Positions 31,999 through 41,241 of a DNA stretch of 64,000 nt are shown piece by piece. The first letter of the stretch is position 1. Each line of letters starts with the position of its first letter. The DNA lies in assembly GCF_000689415.1 (NCBI RefSeq), contig NZ_HG322950.1, positions 4,099,501 through 4,163,500 on the forward strand, in the 5' to 3' direction. This DNA comes from Pseudomonas knackmussii B13 (lineage in GTDB: Bacteria > Pseudomonadota > Gammaproteobacteria > Pseudomonadales > Pseudomonadaceae). The notes under the pieces are model-generated. The model did not search any database. It was not told the origin of the DNA and worked only from the letters and a program-made list of their open reading frames with translations. A program made the position numbers and the translations under genes.

Positions 31999-33135
31999 TC
32001 AGGAGTCGCGGCGCAGGTCCGGCGGGATCGGCACGTCCGGCATCGGCCCCGGGCGCTTGCCCTTGCCGGCGCGGAACTGCTTGAGCTGGTAGACGTAGGC
32101 CAGCACCTGGGCCACCGCCAGGTAGAGGCCGGCGGGGATTTCCTGGTCCAGCTCGGTGGAGTAGTAGACCGCCCGCGCCAGCGCCGGCGACTCCAGCACC
32201 GTGACCTTGTGCTCCTGGGCCACCTCGCGGATTTTCAGGGCCAGGAAATCGTTGCCCTTGGCCAGCAGCTTGGGCGCACCACCGGCAGCGGCGTCGTATT
32301 TCAGCGCCACGGCGAAGTGCGTCGGGTTGGTGATGACCACGTCGGCCTCGGGCACCGCCTGCATCATCCGTCGCTGCGCCATCTCGCGCTGCAGGCGGCG
32401 GACCTTGGCCTTGACCTCCGGCTTGCCCTCGGAGTCCTTGTACTCGTCGCGGATTTCCTGCTTGGTCATCAGCAGCTTCTGGCGGTTGTCCCAGAGCTGG
32501 TAAGGCACGTCCACCGCGGCGATCAGCAGCAGGCTGCAGGCCATCCAGAAGGCGCTCCAGCCGACCACCTTGACGCTCTGCACGATGGCCACTTCCAGCG
32601 GCTGGTGGAGCAAGGCGAGCAACGCGTCCTTGTCCGACTGCAGCACCAGGACCGCCACCGTCAGCACCACGATGAACTTCACCAGCGCCTTGAACAACTC
32701 GAGCACCGACTTGGCGGAGAACATCCGCTTGATCCCTTCCAGCGGGTTCATCCGGCTGAACTTGGGCGCCAGCGCCTCGCCGGAGAACAGCCAGCCGCCG
32801 AGGGCGATGGGGCCGATGATCGACGCCAGCAGCAACACGACCAGAATCGGCCAGAGCCCCTCCCCGGCCGTGCGCACGGCCGCACCGACCAGCTGCAGCA
32901 TGCTGTCGCTGTTCATCACCGTCTCGCGCGGCAGGTCGAAGCTGCCGCGCATGATGCGCATCAGGTCGCCGGCCAGGCCCGCGCCATAGACCATAAGCGC
33001 GCCCGCACCGGCGATCAGCACGGCCAGCGTATTGAGCTCCTTGGAGCGCGGCAGCTGGCCTTTCTCTCTGGCCTCTCGTCGACGTTTCTCTGTGGGTTCT
33101 TCCGTCTTGTCCTGACCGCTCTCGCTTTCCGCCAT
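31999..33135 (-). CDS. flhB: Flagellar export switch protein FlhB
   Basis: 378 residues. Four membrane segments in the first 210 residues are followed by a cytosolic domain with the autocleavage motif NPTH (N270-P271). Self-cleavage there, with FliK, switches export from rod/hook to filament substrates. The N-terminus is rich in charged residues (MAESESGQDKTEEPTEKRRR). It is last in the fliLMNOPQR-flhB series and its start shares one base with the fliR stop. Confidence 0.96.
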   Translation of the reverse strand: MAESESGQDKTEEPTEKRRREAREKGQLPRSKELNTLAVLIAGAGALMVYGAGLAGDLMRIMRGSFDLPRETVMNSDSMLQLVGAAVRTAGEGLWPILVVLLLASIIGPIALGGWLFSGEALAPKFSRMNPLEGIKRMFSAKSVLELFKALVKFIVVLTVAVLVLQSDKDALLALLHQPLEVAIVQSVKVVGWSAFWMACSLLLIAAVDVPYQLWDNRQKLLMTKQEIRDEYKDSEGKPEVKAKVRRLQREMAQRRMMQAVPEADVVITNPTHFAVALKYDAAAGGAPKLLAKGNDFLALKIREVAQEHKVTVLESPALARAVYYSTELDQEIPAGLYLAVAQVLAYVYQLKQFRAGKGKRPGPMPDVPIPPDLRRDS

Positions 33136-33911
33136 CAGCGCACCCCCGCCAATTCACGGAGCAATTGCAGGCCCTCGCGGGCGAGGTCCTGGTATTGTGA
33201 GAGGATCTCGGCCGTGCCGATCCAGACGATGACGAAGCCCATCACCAGGGTCAGCGGGAAGCCGATGGAGAAGATGTTCAGTTGCGGCGCGGCGCGGGTC
33301 ATGGCGCCGAACGCGAGGTTGATCACCAGCAGCGCGGTGACCGCCGGCAGGGCGATCAGCAGGCCGGCGCCGAGCACCCAGCCGAGCTTGCCGGCGACCG
33401 TGTACAGGTGGTCGGCGCTCAGCGCCTGGCCCACCGGCAGGGTGACGAAGCTCTCGGCGATCACCTCGAAGACCACCAGGTGGCCGTTCATGGCGAGGAA
33501 CAGCAGGGTCACCAGCATGCTGAAGAACTGCCCCATCACCGGCACCGAGATGCCGTTGACCGGGTCCATGGTCGAGGCGAAGCCCAGGCCCATCTGCATC
33601 GACAGCAGCTGCCCGGCGACCACGAAGGCATGGAACATCAGCTGCAGGACGAAGCCGAGCATCACGCCGATGACGATCTGTTCGGCCACCAGCACCATTG
33701 CCTTCAGGCTCAGCGCATCGACCTGCGGCATCGGCGGCAGGTTCGGCGCCAGCACCACGCAGATGGCCAGCGCCAGGTACATGCGGATGCGCGCCGGGAC
33801 CATGTGCGTGCTGAAGATCGGCATGCTCATCAGCAGCGCGCCGATGCGGAACAGCGGCAGCATGAAGCTGGACACCCAGCTGCCGATCTGCGCGTTGCTC
33901 AGCTCGAACAT
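33135..33911 (-). CDS. fliR: Flagellar export gate protein FliR
   Basis: 258 residues, mostly hydrophobic, with about six membrane segments. With FliP and FliQ it forms the export gate core of the flagellar type III secretion apparatus. PARIRMYLALAICVVLAPN and MGLGFASTMDPVNG are typical family segments. It touches fliQ upstream and flhB downstream by single-base overlaps, indicating tight translational coupling. Confidence 0.95.
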   Translation of the reverse strand: MFELSNAQIGSWVSSFMLPLFRIGALLMSMPIFSTHMVPARIRMYLALAICVVLAPNLPPMPQVDALSLKAMVLVAEQIVIGVMLGFVLQLMFHAFVVAGQLLSMQMGLGFASTMDPVNGISVPVMGQFFSMLVTLLFLAMNGHLVVFEVIAESFVTLPVGQALSADHLYTVAGKLGWVLGAGLLIALPAVTALLVINLAFGAMTRAAPQLNIFSIGFPLTLVMGFVIVWIGTAEILSQYQDLAREGLQLLRELAGVR

Positions 33912-34180
33912 CAGCCGATCAGCGTCGGGATGCTGGTGATCAGGTTCTGGGTGAACTCCATGAGCTGCCGCAGCAGCCAGGGGCCCAGGACGATCAGGGT
34001 GAGCAGCGAGACGAGCAGGCGCGGCAGGAAGCTCAGGGTCTGTTCGTTGATCTGCGTGGCGGCCTGGAACATGGCCACCACCAGGCCGACCAGCAGGCTC
34101 GGCACCACCAGCACCGCGACCAGCATGGCGGTCAGCCAGAGCGCCTGGCGGAACAGGTCGACGGCAACTTCCGGAGTCAT
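33911..34180 (-). CDS. fliQ: Flagellar export gate protein FliQ
   Basis: 89 residues, two membrane helices separated by a short loop, with the family segment FQAATQINEQTLSFLPRL. Several copies wrap around the FliP/FliR core of the export gate. It lies 18 bp after fliP and overlaps fliR by one base. Confidence 0.95.
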   Translation of the reverse strand: MTPEVAVDLFRQALWLTAMLVAVLVVPSLLVGLVVAMFQAATQINEQTLSFLPRLLVSLLTLIVLGPWLLRQLMEFTQNLITSIPTLIG

Positions 34181-34198
34181 GGCGGCCCTCCTATCGGG

Positions 34199-34984
34199 TC
34201 AAACGGTGCCGAAGCTGCCGGCCAGGGTGCCGATGATCAGCGCCCAGCCGTCCACCAGGACGAACAGCATCAGCTTGAACGGCAGCGAGATGATCAACGG
34301 CGAGAGCATCATCATGCCCATCGCCATGAGCACGCTGGACACCACCAGGTCGATGATCAGGAACGGGATGAAGATCATGAAGCCGATCTGGAACGCGGTC
34401 TTCAGCTCCGAGGTGACGAAGGCCGGGACCAGGATGGTCAGCGGCGTGGCGTCGGCGCTGGCGATGTCCTTGCGCTTGGACAGGCGGACGAACAGGTCGA
34501 GGTCCGATTGCCGGGTCTGCGCCAGCATGAAGGCCTTCAGCGGCACCTCGGCGCGGCTCAGCGCCTCCGGCGCCTGGATCTGCTGGTTCAGGTAGGGCTG
34601 CAGCGCGGTGGTGTTGATCTTGTCGAACACCGGCGCCATCACGAACAGGGTGAGGAACAGCGCGAGGCCGATCATCACCTGGTTCGACGGCGTGCTCTGC
34701 AGGCCCAGCGCCTGGCGCAGGATGGAGAAGACGATGATGATCCGCGTGAAGCTGGTCATCAGCATGACGAACGCCGGGATGAAGCTCAGCGCGGTCATGA
34801 TCAGCAGGATCTGCAGGCTGACCGAATACTCCTGCTGGCCCTGGGCGTTGGTGCTCAGGGTGATCGCCGGGACCGACAGCGGGTCCGGCGCGGCGGCGAA
34901 AGCCTGCGGCGCGAACAGCGCCAGCAGGCCGAAGAGCAGCGGCAGGCAGCGGCGCAGCACCGCTGCTACGACACGGGGACTCAT
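34199..34984 (-). CDS. fliP: Flagellar export gate protein FliP
   Basis: 261 residues. A cleavable signal peptide (RRCLPLLFGLLALFAPQAFA|AAPDP) is followed by four membrane segments. The family signature RIIIVFSILRQALGLQSTP and FVTSELKTAFQIGFMIFIPFLIIDLVVSSVL-type region are clear. It forms the central ring of the export gate. The start overlaps the fliO stop by 4 bases. Confidence 0.96.
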   Translation of the reverse strand: MSPRVVAAVLRRCLPLLFGLLALFAPQAFAAAPDPLSVPAITLSTNAQGQQEYSVSLQILLIMTALSFIPAFVMLMTSFTRIIIVFSILRQALGLQSTPSNQVMIGLALFLTLFVMAPVFDKINTTALQPYLNQQIQAPEALSRAEVPLKAFMLAQTRQSDLDLFVRLSKRKDIASADATPLTILVPAFVTSELKTAFQIGFMIFIPFLIIDLVVSSVLMAMGMMMLSPLIISLPFKLMLFVLVDGWALIIGTLAGSFGTV

Positions 34985-35463
34985 TGCGGGCGGCCCTTGT
35001 CCTTGTTCAGCAGTTCCAGCAGGCGCTGGGCGAACTCCGGCGTGGCCGGCTCGGCGGGCTCGACGCTGCGCACCGGCTCCTTGAGCACGTGCAGCGGGGT
35101 GATGCGCCCGGGGGTCAGGCCGAGGAGGATCTGTTCCTCGCCGACCTGCACCAGCAACAGGCGGTCGCGCGGGCTCAGCGCCTGGCTGGCCACCAGCTTG
35201 ATCGCCTGGTTGCTGCGCGGGCCGAAGTGCTGCATGCGCCGCACCAGCCAGGCGAGCAGGAAGATCAGGCCGACCACCAGCACCAGGCCGACCAGCAGCT
35301 GCAGCAGCTGCGCGCCGGCGCTGCCGGTGATCAGGCTCGGCGAGGTGCTCGCATGGACGATGGCCGGCGCCGGGGCGACGGCCGCATCGTCCTCGGCGGC
35401 CGACGCCAGGCCAGCGAGGCCGAGCAGCGGCAGGGTGAGGAGAAACGCGTACAGGCGGCCCAT
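34981..35463 (-). CDS. fliO: Flagellar assembly protein FliO
   Basis: 160 residues. A short signal-like N-terminus (MGRLYAFLLTLPLLGLAGLASA) is followed by one membrane segment (about 55-75, LLQLLVGLVLVVGLIFLLAW) and a cytosolic domain with DRLLLVQVGEEQILLG. FliO assists assembly of the FliP complex. It sits 2 bp after fliN and overlaps fliP. Confidence 0.92.
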   Translation of the reverse strand: MGRLYAFLLTLPLLGLAGLASAAEDDAAVAPAPAIVHASTSPSLITGSAGAQLLQLLVGLVLVVGLIFLLAWLVRRMQHFGPRSNQAIKLVASQALSPRDRLLLVQVGEEQILLGLTPGRITPLHVLKEPVRSVEPAEPATPEFAQRLLELLNKDKGRPQ

Positions 35464-35465
35464 GG

Positions 35466-35930
35466 TCAGCGCAGCTTCTTGATGCGTTCGCTGGGGCTGA
35501 TCACGTCGGTCAGGCGGATGCCGAACTTCTCGTTGACCACCACCACTTCGCCGTGGGCGATCAGGGTGCCGTTGACCAGCACGTCCAGCGGCTCGCCGGC
35601 CAGGCGGTCGAGTTCGATCACCGAGCCCTGGTTCAGCTGCAGCAGGTTGCGGATGGTGATGTCGGTGTGCCCGACCTCCATGGAAATGGTCACCGGGATG
35701 TCCAGGATCACGTCCAGGTTCGGCCCTTCCAGGCCGGCGATGGCCGGCGGGCGCGGGGCCATGCCGAACTCTTCCATGGGCGCGCGCGGCGCCGTCGGAA
35801 CGGCCGGGGTGCCCTGGGCCATCAGCGCGTCGATGTCGTCCTGGTTGGCGTCACCGGCTTCGGACAGGGCCGCGGCCCACTCGTCCGCCAGTGCCTGTTC
35901 CTCGGCGCTTACTTTGTCTTCATCTGTCAT
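35466..35930 (-). CDS. fliN: Flagellar motor switch protein FliN
   Basis: 154 residues. An acidic, Pro/Ala-rich N-terminal region is followed by the C-terminal SpoA domain (LDVILDIPVTISMEVGHT ... VIELDRLAGEPLDVLVNG). FliN forms the base of the C-ring with FliM and binds FliH during export. It lies 25 bp after fliM. Confidence 0.96.
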   Translation of the reverse strand: MTDEDKVSAEEQALADEWAAALSEAGDANQDDIDALMAQGTPAVPTAPRAPMEEFGMAPRPPAIAGLEGPNLDVILDIPVTISMEVGHTDITIRNLLQLNQGSVIELDRLAGEPLDVLVNGTLIAHGEVVVVNEKFGIRLTDVISPSERIKKLR

Positions 35931-35955
35931 TGTCGGGTCCTCGGAGGGGATTCGC

Positions 35956-36927
35956 TCAGCGCGGGCGCTCGAGCGGATCGAGAATCTGGAAGGCCAGGTT
36001 GCCCTTGTGCGAACCCAGCTTGACCTTGAACGAAGGCACGCCGTTGGCGCGCATGATCATGTGTTCGGGCAGTTCCACCGGGATCACGTCGCCCGGCTGC
36101 ATGTGCAGGATGTCGCGCAGGCGCAGCTGGCGGCGCACCACGGTCGCGTCGATCGGCACGTTGACGTCGAGGATGTCCTCGCGCAGGGCGTTGATCCAGC
36201 GCTCGTCCTGGTCGTCGACGTCGGACTGGAAGCCGGCGTCGAGCATCTCGCGGATCGGCTCGATCATCGAATACGGCAGGGTCACATGGAGGTCGCCGCC
36301 GCCGCCGTCGAGCTCGATGTGGAAGGTCGATACCACCACCACTTCGCTGGGGCTGACGATGTTGGCCATCGCCGGGTTCACTTCCGAGTTGACGTACTCG
36401 AAGGTGATCGGCAGCACTGCGCTCCAGGCCTCGGCGAGGTCGACGAAGGCCTGCTCGATGACCATGCGCACTACGCGCAGCTCGGTGGGGGTGAACTCGC
36501 GGCCCTCGATCTTGGCGTGACGGCCATCGCCGCCGAAGAAGTTGTCCACCAGCTTGAACACCAGCTTGGCGTCGAGGATGAACAGGCCGGTGCCGCGCAG
36601 CGGCTTCATCTTCACCAGGTTGAGGCTGGTCGGCACGTACAGCGAGTGCACGTACTCGCCGAACTTCATCACCTGCACGCCGCCGACGGCGACATCCGCC
36701 GAACGGCGCAGCAGGTTGAACATGCTGATGCGGGTATAGCGGGCGAAGCGCTCGTTGATCATCTCCAGGGTCGGCATGCGTCCGCGGACGATGCGGTCCT
36801 GGCTGGTGAGGTCATAGGACTTGACCGCCGTCGGGTCCGACTCGGCTTCGGTTTCCACCAGGCCGTCGTCGACACCGTGCAACAGCGCGTCGATTTCGTC
36901 CTGGGAAAGCAGATCTTGCACGGCCAT
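35956..36927 (-). CDS. fliM: Flagellar motor switch protein FliM
   Basis: 323 residues. The N-terminal CheY-P-binding peptide is LLSQDEIDALLHG. The middle CheC-like domain has the family segment SVKVMKFGEYV-type sequence (here GGVQVMKFGEYVHSL), and the C-terminus is a SpoA domain. It controls rotation direction in the C-ring. It is 9 bp after fliL. Confidence 0.96.
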   Translation of the reverse strand: MAVQDLLSQDEIDALLHGVDDGLVETEAESDPTAVKSYDLTSQDRIVRGRMPTLEMINERFARYTRISMFNLLRRSADVAVGGVQVMKFGEYVHSLYVPTSLNLVKMKPLRGTGLFILDAKLVFKLVDNFFGGDGRHAKIEGREFTPTELRVVRMVIEQAFVDLAEAWSAVLPITFEYVNSEVNPAMANIVSPSEVVVVSTFHIELDGGGGDLHVTLPYSMIEPIREMLDAGFQSDVDDQDERWINALREDILDVNVPIDATVVRRQLRLRDILHMQPGDVIPVELPEHMIMRANGVPSFKVKLGSHKGNLAFQILDPLERPR

Positions 36928-36936
36928 CGCGGCTAC

Positions 36937-37446
36937 CTACTGGAGTACGAAATTGGTGAAAAGCACCTGCTCGACGGTCAGTTGACCGGTGGCCTTCTTC
37001 GCCACTTCCTGAATGCTGGCGGTGGCCTGCTGGCGCAACATCTCCTTGCCCACCGGAGTGGTCAGGGAATCGAAATTCTGACTGGAAAACAGCATCACCA
37101 GCTGGTTACGGACCAGCGGCATCTGTTCCTGCAGGGCATCGAGCTGGGCCTGGTCGCGGCCCATCAGCGCCACCGACACCTGCAGGTAGCGCTGCCGCCC
37201 GTTCTGGTTGAAGTTCACCACGAAGGAAGGCGCCAGCACTTCATAGAGCGCCGGTTTCTTGCCACTGCTGGCTTCGGCAGGCGGAGGCTCGGCCGGCTTG
37301 GCGCCACGGCTGAGGAAGAACCAGGTGCCGCCCACGGAGGCGCCAACCGCCAGCAGGAAGGCCACGGCGATGATGATGATGAGCTTGAGCCGGCCCTTGC
37401 CGGCGCCGCCTTCGGCGGGAGGGGTCTGCTGATCGTTCTTAGCCAT
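36937..37446 (-). CDS. fliL: Flagellar basal body-associated protein FliL
   Basis: 169 residues with one N-terminal membrane helix (about 20-42, LKLIIIIAVAFLLAVGASVG) and a periplasmic domain with YEVLAPSFVVNFNQNGRQRYL. It stabilises stator units around the motor. It is the first gene of fliLMNOPQR-flhB, and a strong sigma-54 promoter match lies 50 bases upstream. Confidence 0.95.
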   Translation of the reverse strand: MAKNDQQTPPAEGGAGKGRLKLIIIIAVAFLLAVGASVGGTWFFLSRGAKPAEPPPAEASSGKKPALYEVLAPSFVVNFNQNGRQRYLQVSVALMGRDQAQLDALQEQMPLVRNQLVMLFSSQNFDSLTTPVGKEMLRQQATASIQEVAKKATGQLTVEQVLFTNFVLQ

Positions 37447-37495
37447 GCCAGAAATCCGTCACTTGCGCGTTCCGTTGCCTGTTCCCAAGGACAGG

Positions 37496-37511
37496 AGCAA
37501 GGGCTGTGCCA
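37496..37511 (-). promoter_or_regulatory. Sigma-54 promoter of fliL
   Basis: Read leftward, TGGCAC-N5-TTGCT is an exact match to the -24/-12 consensus. It lies 50 bases before the fliL ATG. Flagellar operons of this class depend on RpoN and FleQ in P. aeruginosa. Confidence 0.88.
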
Positions 37512-37599
37512 GGTCGCGATGCCTGGCTGCCGCGGCGGATATTACAGGGTGGCGGTGGCGGGAGCGAGGGGCCGCGCGAGGCTTTCGCGTTGAGCTCCC

Positions 37600-37689
37600 G
37601 TAGGAGCGGATCTCATCCGCGAAGGCTCCACACCGAACCCCGGTAGGCGCGGGCTTTGCCCGCGATTCGCGAACAAGGTTCGCTCCTAC
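37600..37689. repeat. REP-like pair between fliK and fliL
   Basis: A unit starting GTAGGAGCGGATCTCATCC faces a second ending GTTCGCTCCTAC, with a central GCGGGCTTTGCCCGC hairpin. It separates the fliK stop from the fliL sigma-54 promoter. Confidence 0.85.
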
Positions 37690-37713
37690 AGGGTGCCGCG
37701 AACTCCGCCGGGA

Positions 37714-39036
37714 TCAGGCGTAGTAGTCGACCATGCCCAACCCGCCGAGCTGCGGTCGGGCGCGGATCTCGCTGACGCCGCTGAGCATCGGCTCGTCGTC
37801 GCCTTCGGTGCTCGCCGTCGACGAACCGCCGCGACCGTTGCCGCCGCCCTGCTGCTGACCCTGCCAGCCGCGCGCCAGCGACTGGTCGGAGACGTTGACG
37901 TTCACCTGGGTCATGCCCTGCTGGTTGAACAGGTCGCGCAGGCGGTGCTGCTGGCTGTCCAGCGCCTCGCGCACGCCGGCGTTGGCGCTGGCGAAGGTGA
38001 CCTGGGTCTGGTCGCTGGTCATGTGGATGCGCACTTCCAGGCGACCGAGGTCGGCCGGCTCCATCTGGATATCCGCCGACTTCAGGTTCTGGCTGGACAT
38101 CCACATCACCCGGTCGACCACCTGGTCGGTCCAGCCGTTCTGCTGCATGGCCACCGGCTGGCCGGGCACCTGCGGGTTGACCGGTCGGGCGGTCAGCGCC
38201 TGCGGCGTGCCGTTGAGCGCCTGGGTCAGGGCTTCGAGCTTGCCGGCGAAGGCGTCCTTGTTCGTCTCGGTCTTGGTTTCGCGGGCGTTCTCCGGCAGTT
38301 GCGCGGTCAGCGCCTGCAGGTCACCGTCCGCCACCTTGTTGTCTTCGGTCTTGGCCGCCTGGCCGGTCAGCCCGGCGAGCAGCGACTGCATGTCGAACTT
38401 GCCCTTGCCGTCTTCAGCCTTGTCCGTGCCTGCGCCCTTGACGTCGGTATCGACCTTGGCCTGGCCTTGCAACTGCGCCTGCAGGTTCTGGGCGACGCTG
38501 GCCGAATCGGTCGCAGCGGTGGCGTCGGCACCCGGCAGCAGGTTGACGCCCTGCGCCTGGTTGAGTTTCTGCAGGTCGCCGTCGCTGTTCGCCGCATTCA
38601 GCTGTGCCTGACCGGCCAGCGGAGTCGCGTCGGGCGTCGCCGGAGCTGGCAGCTGAGCTCCCAGGCCTAGCGCCAGCAACGGGTCGAGGCTGGCTTCGTC
38701 GGGCTTGTCGTCGCCGCTCGCGGTCTTGTCCTGGGCGTCGGCCGGCAAGGCCTTGCCGTCATCGGCAACCTTCGGCTGATCGCTGCCGCTGTCGGCCGCC
38801 TTGGCGCTGTCGTCCGAAGAGGAATCGTCCGCCGCCTTGGCCTTGTCGCGGCTGGGCCTGGCATGCGCAGCCGGGCGCTCCGGCGGCGCCGCGCGGTTCT
38901 CCTGGGCGTAGACGTCGGCGAAGCTGGAACCCTTGTCGTTGGTGGTCGCCGTCGAGTCCTGCGCGGCCCTGGACGCGGTGGTCCGGGCGCTGGGCGCGGA
39001 AGGTGGCGAGAGCAAAATATCCGGGGCGACAGCCAT
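37714..39036 (-). CDS. fliK: Flagellar hook-length control protein FliK
   Basis: 440 residues. The N-terminal two-thirds is polar and poorly conserved, rich in Ala, Asp, Lys and Gln. The C-terminal Flg_hook domain (about 335-420) reads DRVMWMSSQNLKSADIQMEP, ADLGRLEVRIHM and VTFASANAGVREALDSQ. FliK measures the hook and triggers the FlhB specificity switch. MAVAPDILLSPP at 39036 is chosen for its GGAGA site and the family N-terminus; the frame extends 71 codons higher. A sigma-54 match lies 40 bases upstream. Confidence 0.92.
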   Translation of the reverse strand: MAVAPDILLSPPSAPSARTTASRAAQDSTATTNDKGSSFADVYAQENRAAPPERPAAHARPSRDKAKAADDSSSDDSAKAADSGSDQPKVADDGKALPADAQDKTASGDDKPDEASLDPLLALGLGAQLPAPATPDATPLAGQAQLNAANSDGDLQKLNQAQGVNLLPGADATAATDSASVAQNLQAQLQGQAKVDTDVKGAGTDKAEDGKGKFDMQSLLAGLTGQAAKTEDNKVADGDLQALTAQLPENARETKTETNKDAFAGKLEALTQALNGTPQALTARPVNPQVPGQPVAMQQNGWTDQVVDRVMWMSSQNLKSADIQMEPADLGRLEVRIHMTSDQTQVTFASANAGVREALDSQQHRLRDLFNQQGMTQVNVNVSDQSLARGWQGQQQGGGNGRGGSSTASTEGDDEPMLSGVSEIRARPQLGGLGMVDYYA

Positions 39037-39075
39037 CGGAAATCTCCGTTCGTGCTGAATGAGTGAAACGGAGAT

Positions 39076-39091
39076 TGCAAGGGACGGGCCA
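39076..39091 (-). promoter_or_regulatory. Sigma-54 promoter of fliK
   Basis: Read leftward, TGGCCC-N5-TTGCA matches the consensus with one mismatch in the -24 element. It lies in the 83-bp gap between hptB and fliK, 40 bases before the fliK ATG. Confidence 0.72.
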
Positions 39092-39119
39092 GGTCTCTGG
39101 CCGATCCGCGAGGTATCGC

Positions 39120-39470
39120 TCAGGAGGCCGTAGGGCCAAGCGCTTCGAGCAAGCGGCGGACGCTGGCGAACTCGCTCTCCACCTCGGCGACCAGCGGTAC
39201 AGCGGCGCTCAGGTTGCCGTGCCGGGCGAGGTCTTCCAGCTGTTTGCACAGGGAGGTGAGGCGCAGCGCCCCCATGTTGCCGCAGCTGCCCTTGAAGCTG
39301 TGCGCGGTGTGCCGCAGGGCGTGGGCATCGGCGTGCTGCAGCGCCTCGCGCAGGCCGCGCAGGCGCTCTTCGGAGTCGCCGATGAAAGTCTCCAACAGCA
39401 GCGGAAACTCTTCAGCCATCACATCCTGCAATGCGCTGAGCACGGCATCGTCGAGATGCGCTTCGGACAT
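39120..39470 (-). CDS. hptB: Histidine phosphotransfer protein HptB
   Basis: 116 residues, a single Hpt domain with the phospho-accepting histidine in AHSFKGSCGNMGA (H57). In P. aeruginosa HptB takes phosphate from several hybrid kinases and passes it to HsbR. It lies 51 bp after hsbR in the order hsbA-hsbR-hptB. From memory, in P. aeruginosa this trio sits apart from fliK next to flgM, whereas here it directly precedes fliK. Confidence 0.9.
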   Translation of the reverse strand: MSEAHLDDAVLSALQDVMAEEFPLLLETFIGDSEERLRGLREALQHADAHALRHTAHSFKGSCGNMGALRLTSLCKQLEDLARHGNLSAAVPLVAEVESEFASVRRLLEALGPTAS

Positions 39471-39521
39471 TCGCTCACTCCCTGGCCGGCGGCGCCAGGG
39501 CTGGCGCGCGGGAACGCCGGA

Positions 39522-41222
39522 TTATGCCTGAGCGGGCCAGAAAAACTCCACGCAGACCGATTTGCCATCCGCCGACCACTGGCAGCGGTCGGCGAGCTGG
39601 CGCACCAGGGTCAGGCCGCGGCCGCTGAAACCGCCGGGTTGGCATTGCGTCTGGGCCTGCAGCACGGCGTTGACGTCGAAGCCCTCGCCACTGTCCTCGA
39701 CCCGCACCAGCAGGCGCCCGCCCTGGTCCAGCGGCGCCAGGTCCAGGTGAAAGCGCACGTAGCCGCGCTCCAGCGCGGCCAGGCGCCGGCGCCGTTCCTC
39801 GTAATAGCCGGCAAAGCCGCGGGCGTCGCACTTGAGGCGCGAGTCAAGGCCCATCACGCCGTGCTCCAGGGCATTGGAGTAGAGCTCGGCGAGCACGGTG
39901 TAGAGCGCGCCGCCGCGCGGGCGCAGGTCCTGCACTTCCATCAGCAGCTGCAGCAGGAACGGCAGCGGATTGAAGTGGCGCAGGGTCGGCGCGCGGAATT
40001 CGAAGCTGGCGGACCAGTCCTGCGAGCCGTTCAGCCCGCTGTCGGAGAAGGCCAGCGGCGGGCGCTGCAGGCTGGCCCCCGGGACCAGGGCCACCTCGAG
40101 CATGCTCAGGTCGTCCTGCGCCTCGCCACGGAAGCGCGACAGGGCCGCCTGCACGCCATCGAACAGCCGCGTGACGTCAGGCTGGGAGGCGAAGACCTCG
40201 AGCAGGCGCTGTTCGCCGAACATCTCGCCCTGGGGATTGCGCGCTTCCAGCACGCCGTCGGAGAACAGCAGCACACGGTCGCCGTCCTCCATCGGGAAGA
40301 CCTCGCAACTCTCGTCGAACGCGGCCACGTCGAGGATACCCAGCGGCAGGGGGCGCGATACCAGCGGCACAAGGCCATTGCCCCGGCGCACCAGGTAGCC
40401 GTCGGGCAAGCCGCCGTTCCACACCTCCACCAGGCCGCGCTGGAAGCTCAGGTTGAGCATGGTCGCGCAGCAGAACACCCCGACCGGGAGGATGCGCTTC
40501 AGCTTGGCGTTCATCTCGCGAAGGATGTCGGTGATCGGGTAGCCCTTGGCCGTCATGCCATAGAAGACTTCGGCCAGCGGCATGGCGCCGATCGCCGCCG
40601 GCAGCCCGTGGCCGGTGAAGTCGCCAAGCAACACGTGCATGCCGCCGGAAGGCTTGAAGGCGGCCAGCAGCAGGTCGCCGTTGAACAGCGCGAAGGGCGA
40701 TTGCAGGTAGCGGATGTTCGGCGCATTGAGGCAGCCCGAGTGCGCCACCTTGTCGAACACCGCCTTGGCCACGCGCTGCTCGTTGAGCAGGTGCTCGTTG
40801 TGCCGGGCGATCAGGTCGCGCTGTTCGAGCACCTCGCGCTGCAGGTGGTGCAGGCGCCCCATGGCGCGGATCTTCGCCTCGAGGATGAAGCGGTTGTAGG
40901 GCTTGGAGAGGAAGTCGTCGCCGCCGGCTTCCAGGCTTTGCACCAGCGCTTCAGTCTCGCTCAGCGAAGTGAGGAAGATGATCGGCACCAGCGCCTCGCC
41001 GGCCAGCTGGCGAATCCGCTTGGCCGCCTCGAAGCCGTCCATCACCGGCATCAGGGCGTCCATCAGCACCAGCTGCGGCCGCTCCTGGTCGAACAGCGCC
41101 AGCGCCTCCAGGCCGTTGGCGGCGGTGAGAACGCGGTGGCCCTGGCGGCTGACGATGGTCGACAGCAGCAGGCGATCGGCGGCGTTGTCGTCGGCGATGA
41201 GGATCGTCAGGAAGTTCGACAT
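39522..41222 (-). CDS. hsbR: Response regulator phosphatase/kinase HsbR
   Basis: 566 residues with three modules: a receiver domain (phospho-acceptor in LVLMDALMPVMDGF, D55), a central PP2C/SpoIIE phosphatase domain (about 190-385, with LLGDFTGHGLPAAIGA and RVLLFSDGVLEARNP), and a C-terminal RsbW-type ATPase domain (about 425-566, with ELYSNALEHG and GRGLTLVRQLAD). HptB switches it between kinase and phosphatase action on HsbA. ATG at 41222 starts MSNFLTILIADDN; a longer frame is spurious. Confidence 0.93.
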   Translation of the reverse strand: MSNFLTILIADDNAADRLLLSTIVSRQGHRVLTAANGLEALALFDQERPQLVLMDALMPVMDGFEAAKRIRQLAGEALVPIIFLTSLSETEALVQSLEAGGDDFLSKPYNRFILEAKIRAMGRLHHLQREVLEQRDLIARHNEHLLNEQRVAKAVFDKVAHSGCLNAPNIRYLQSPFALFNGDLLLAAFKPSGGMHVLLGDFTGHGLPAAIGAMPLAEVFYGMTAKGYPITDILREMNAKLKRILPVGVFCCATMLNLSFQRGLVEVWNGGLPDGYLVRRGNGLVPLVSRPLPLGILDVAAFDESCEVFPMEDGDRVLLFSDGVLEARNPQGEMFGEQRLLEVFASQPDVTRLFDGVQAALSRFRGEAQDDLSMLEVALVPGASLQRPPLAFSDSGLNGSQDWSASFEFRAPTLRHFNPLPFLLQLLMEVQDLRPRGGALYTVLAELYSNALEHGVMGLDSRLKCDARGFAGYYEERRRRLAALERGYVRFHLDLAPLDQGGRLLVRVEDSGEGFDVNAVLQAQTQCQPGGFSGRGLTLVRQLADRCQWSADGKSVCVEFFWPAQA

Positions 41223-41241
41223 GGCTGGCACGCCGCGTCGC

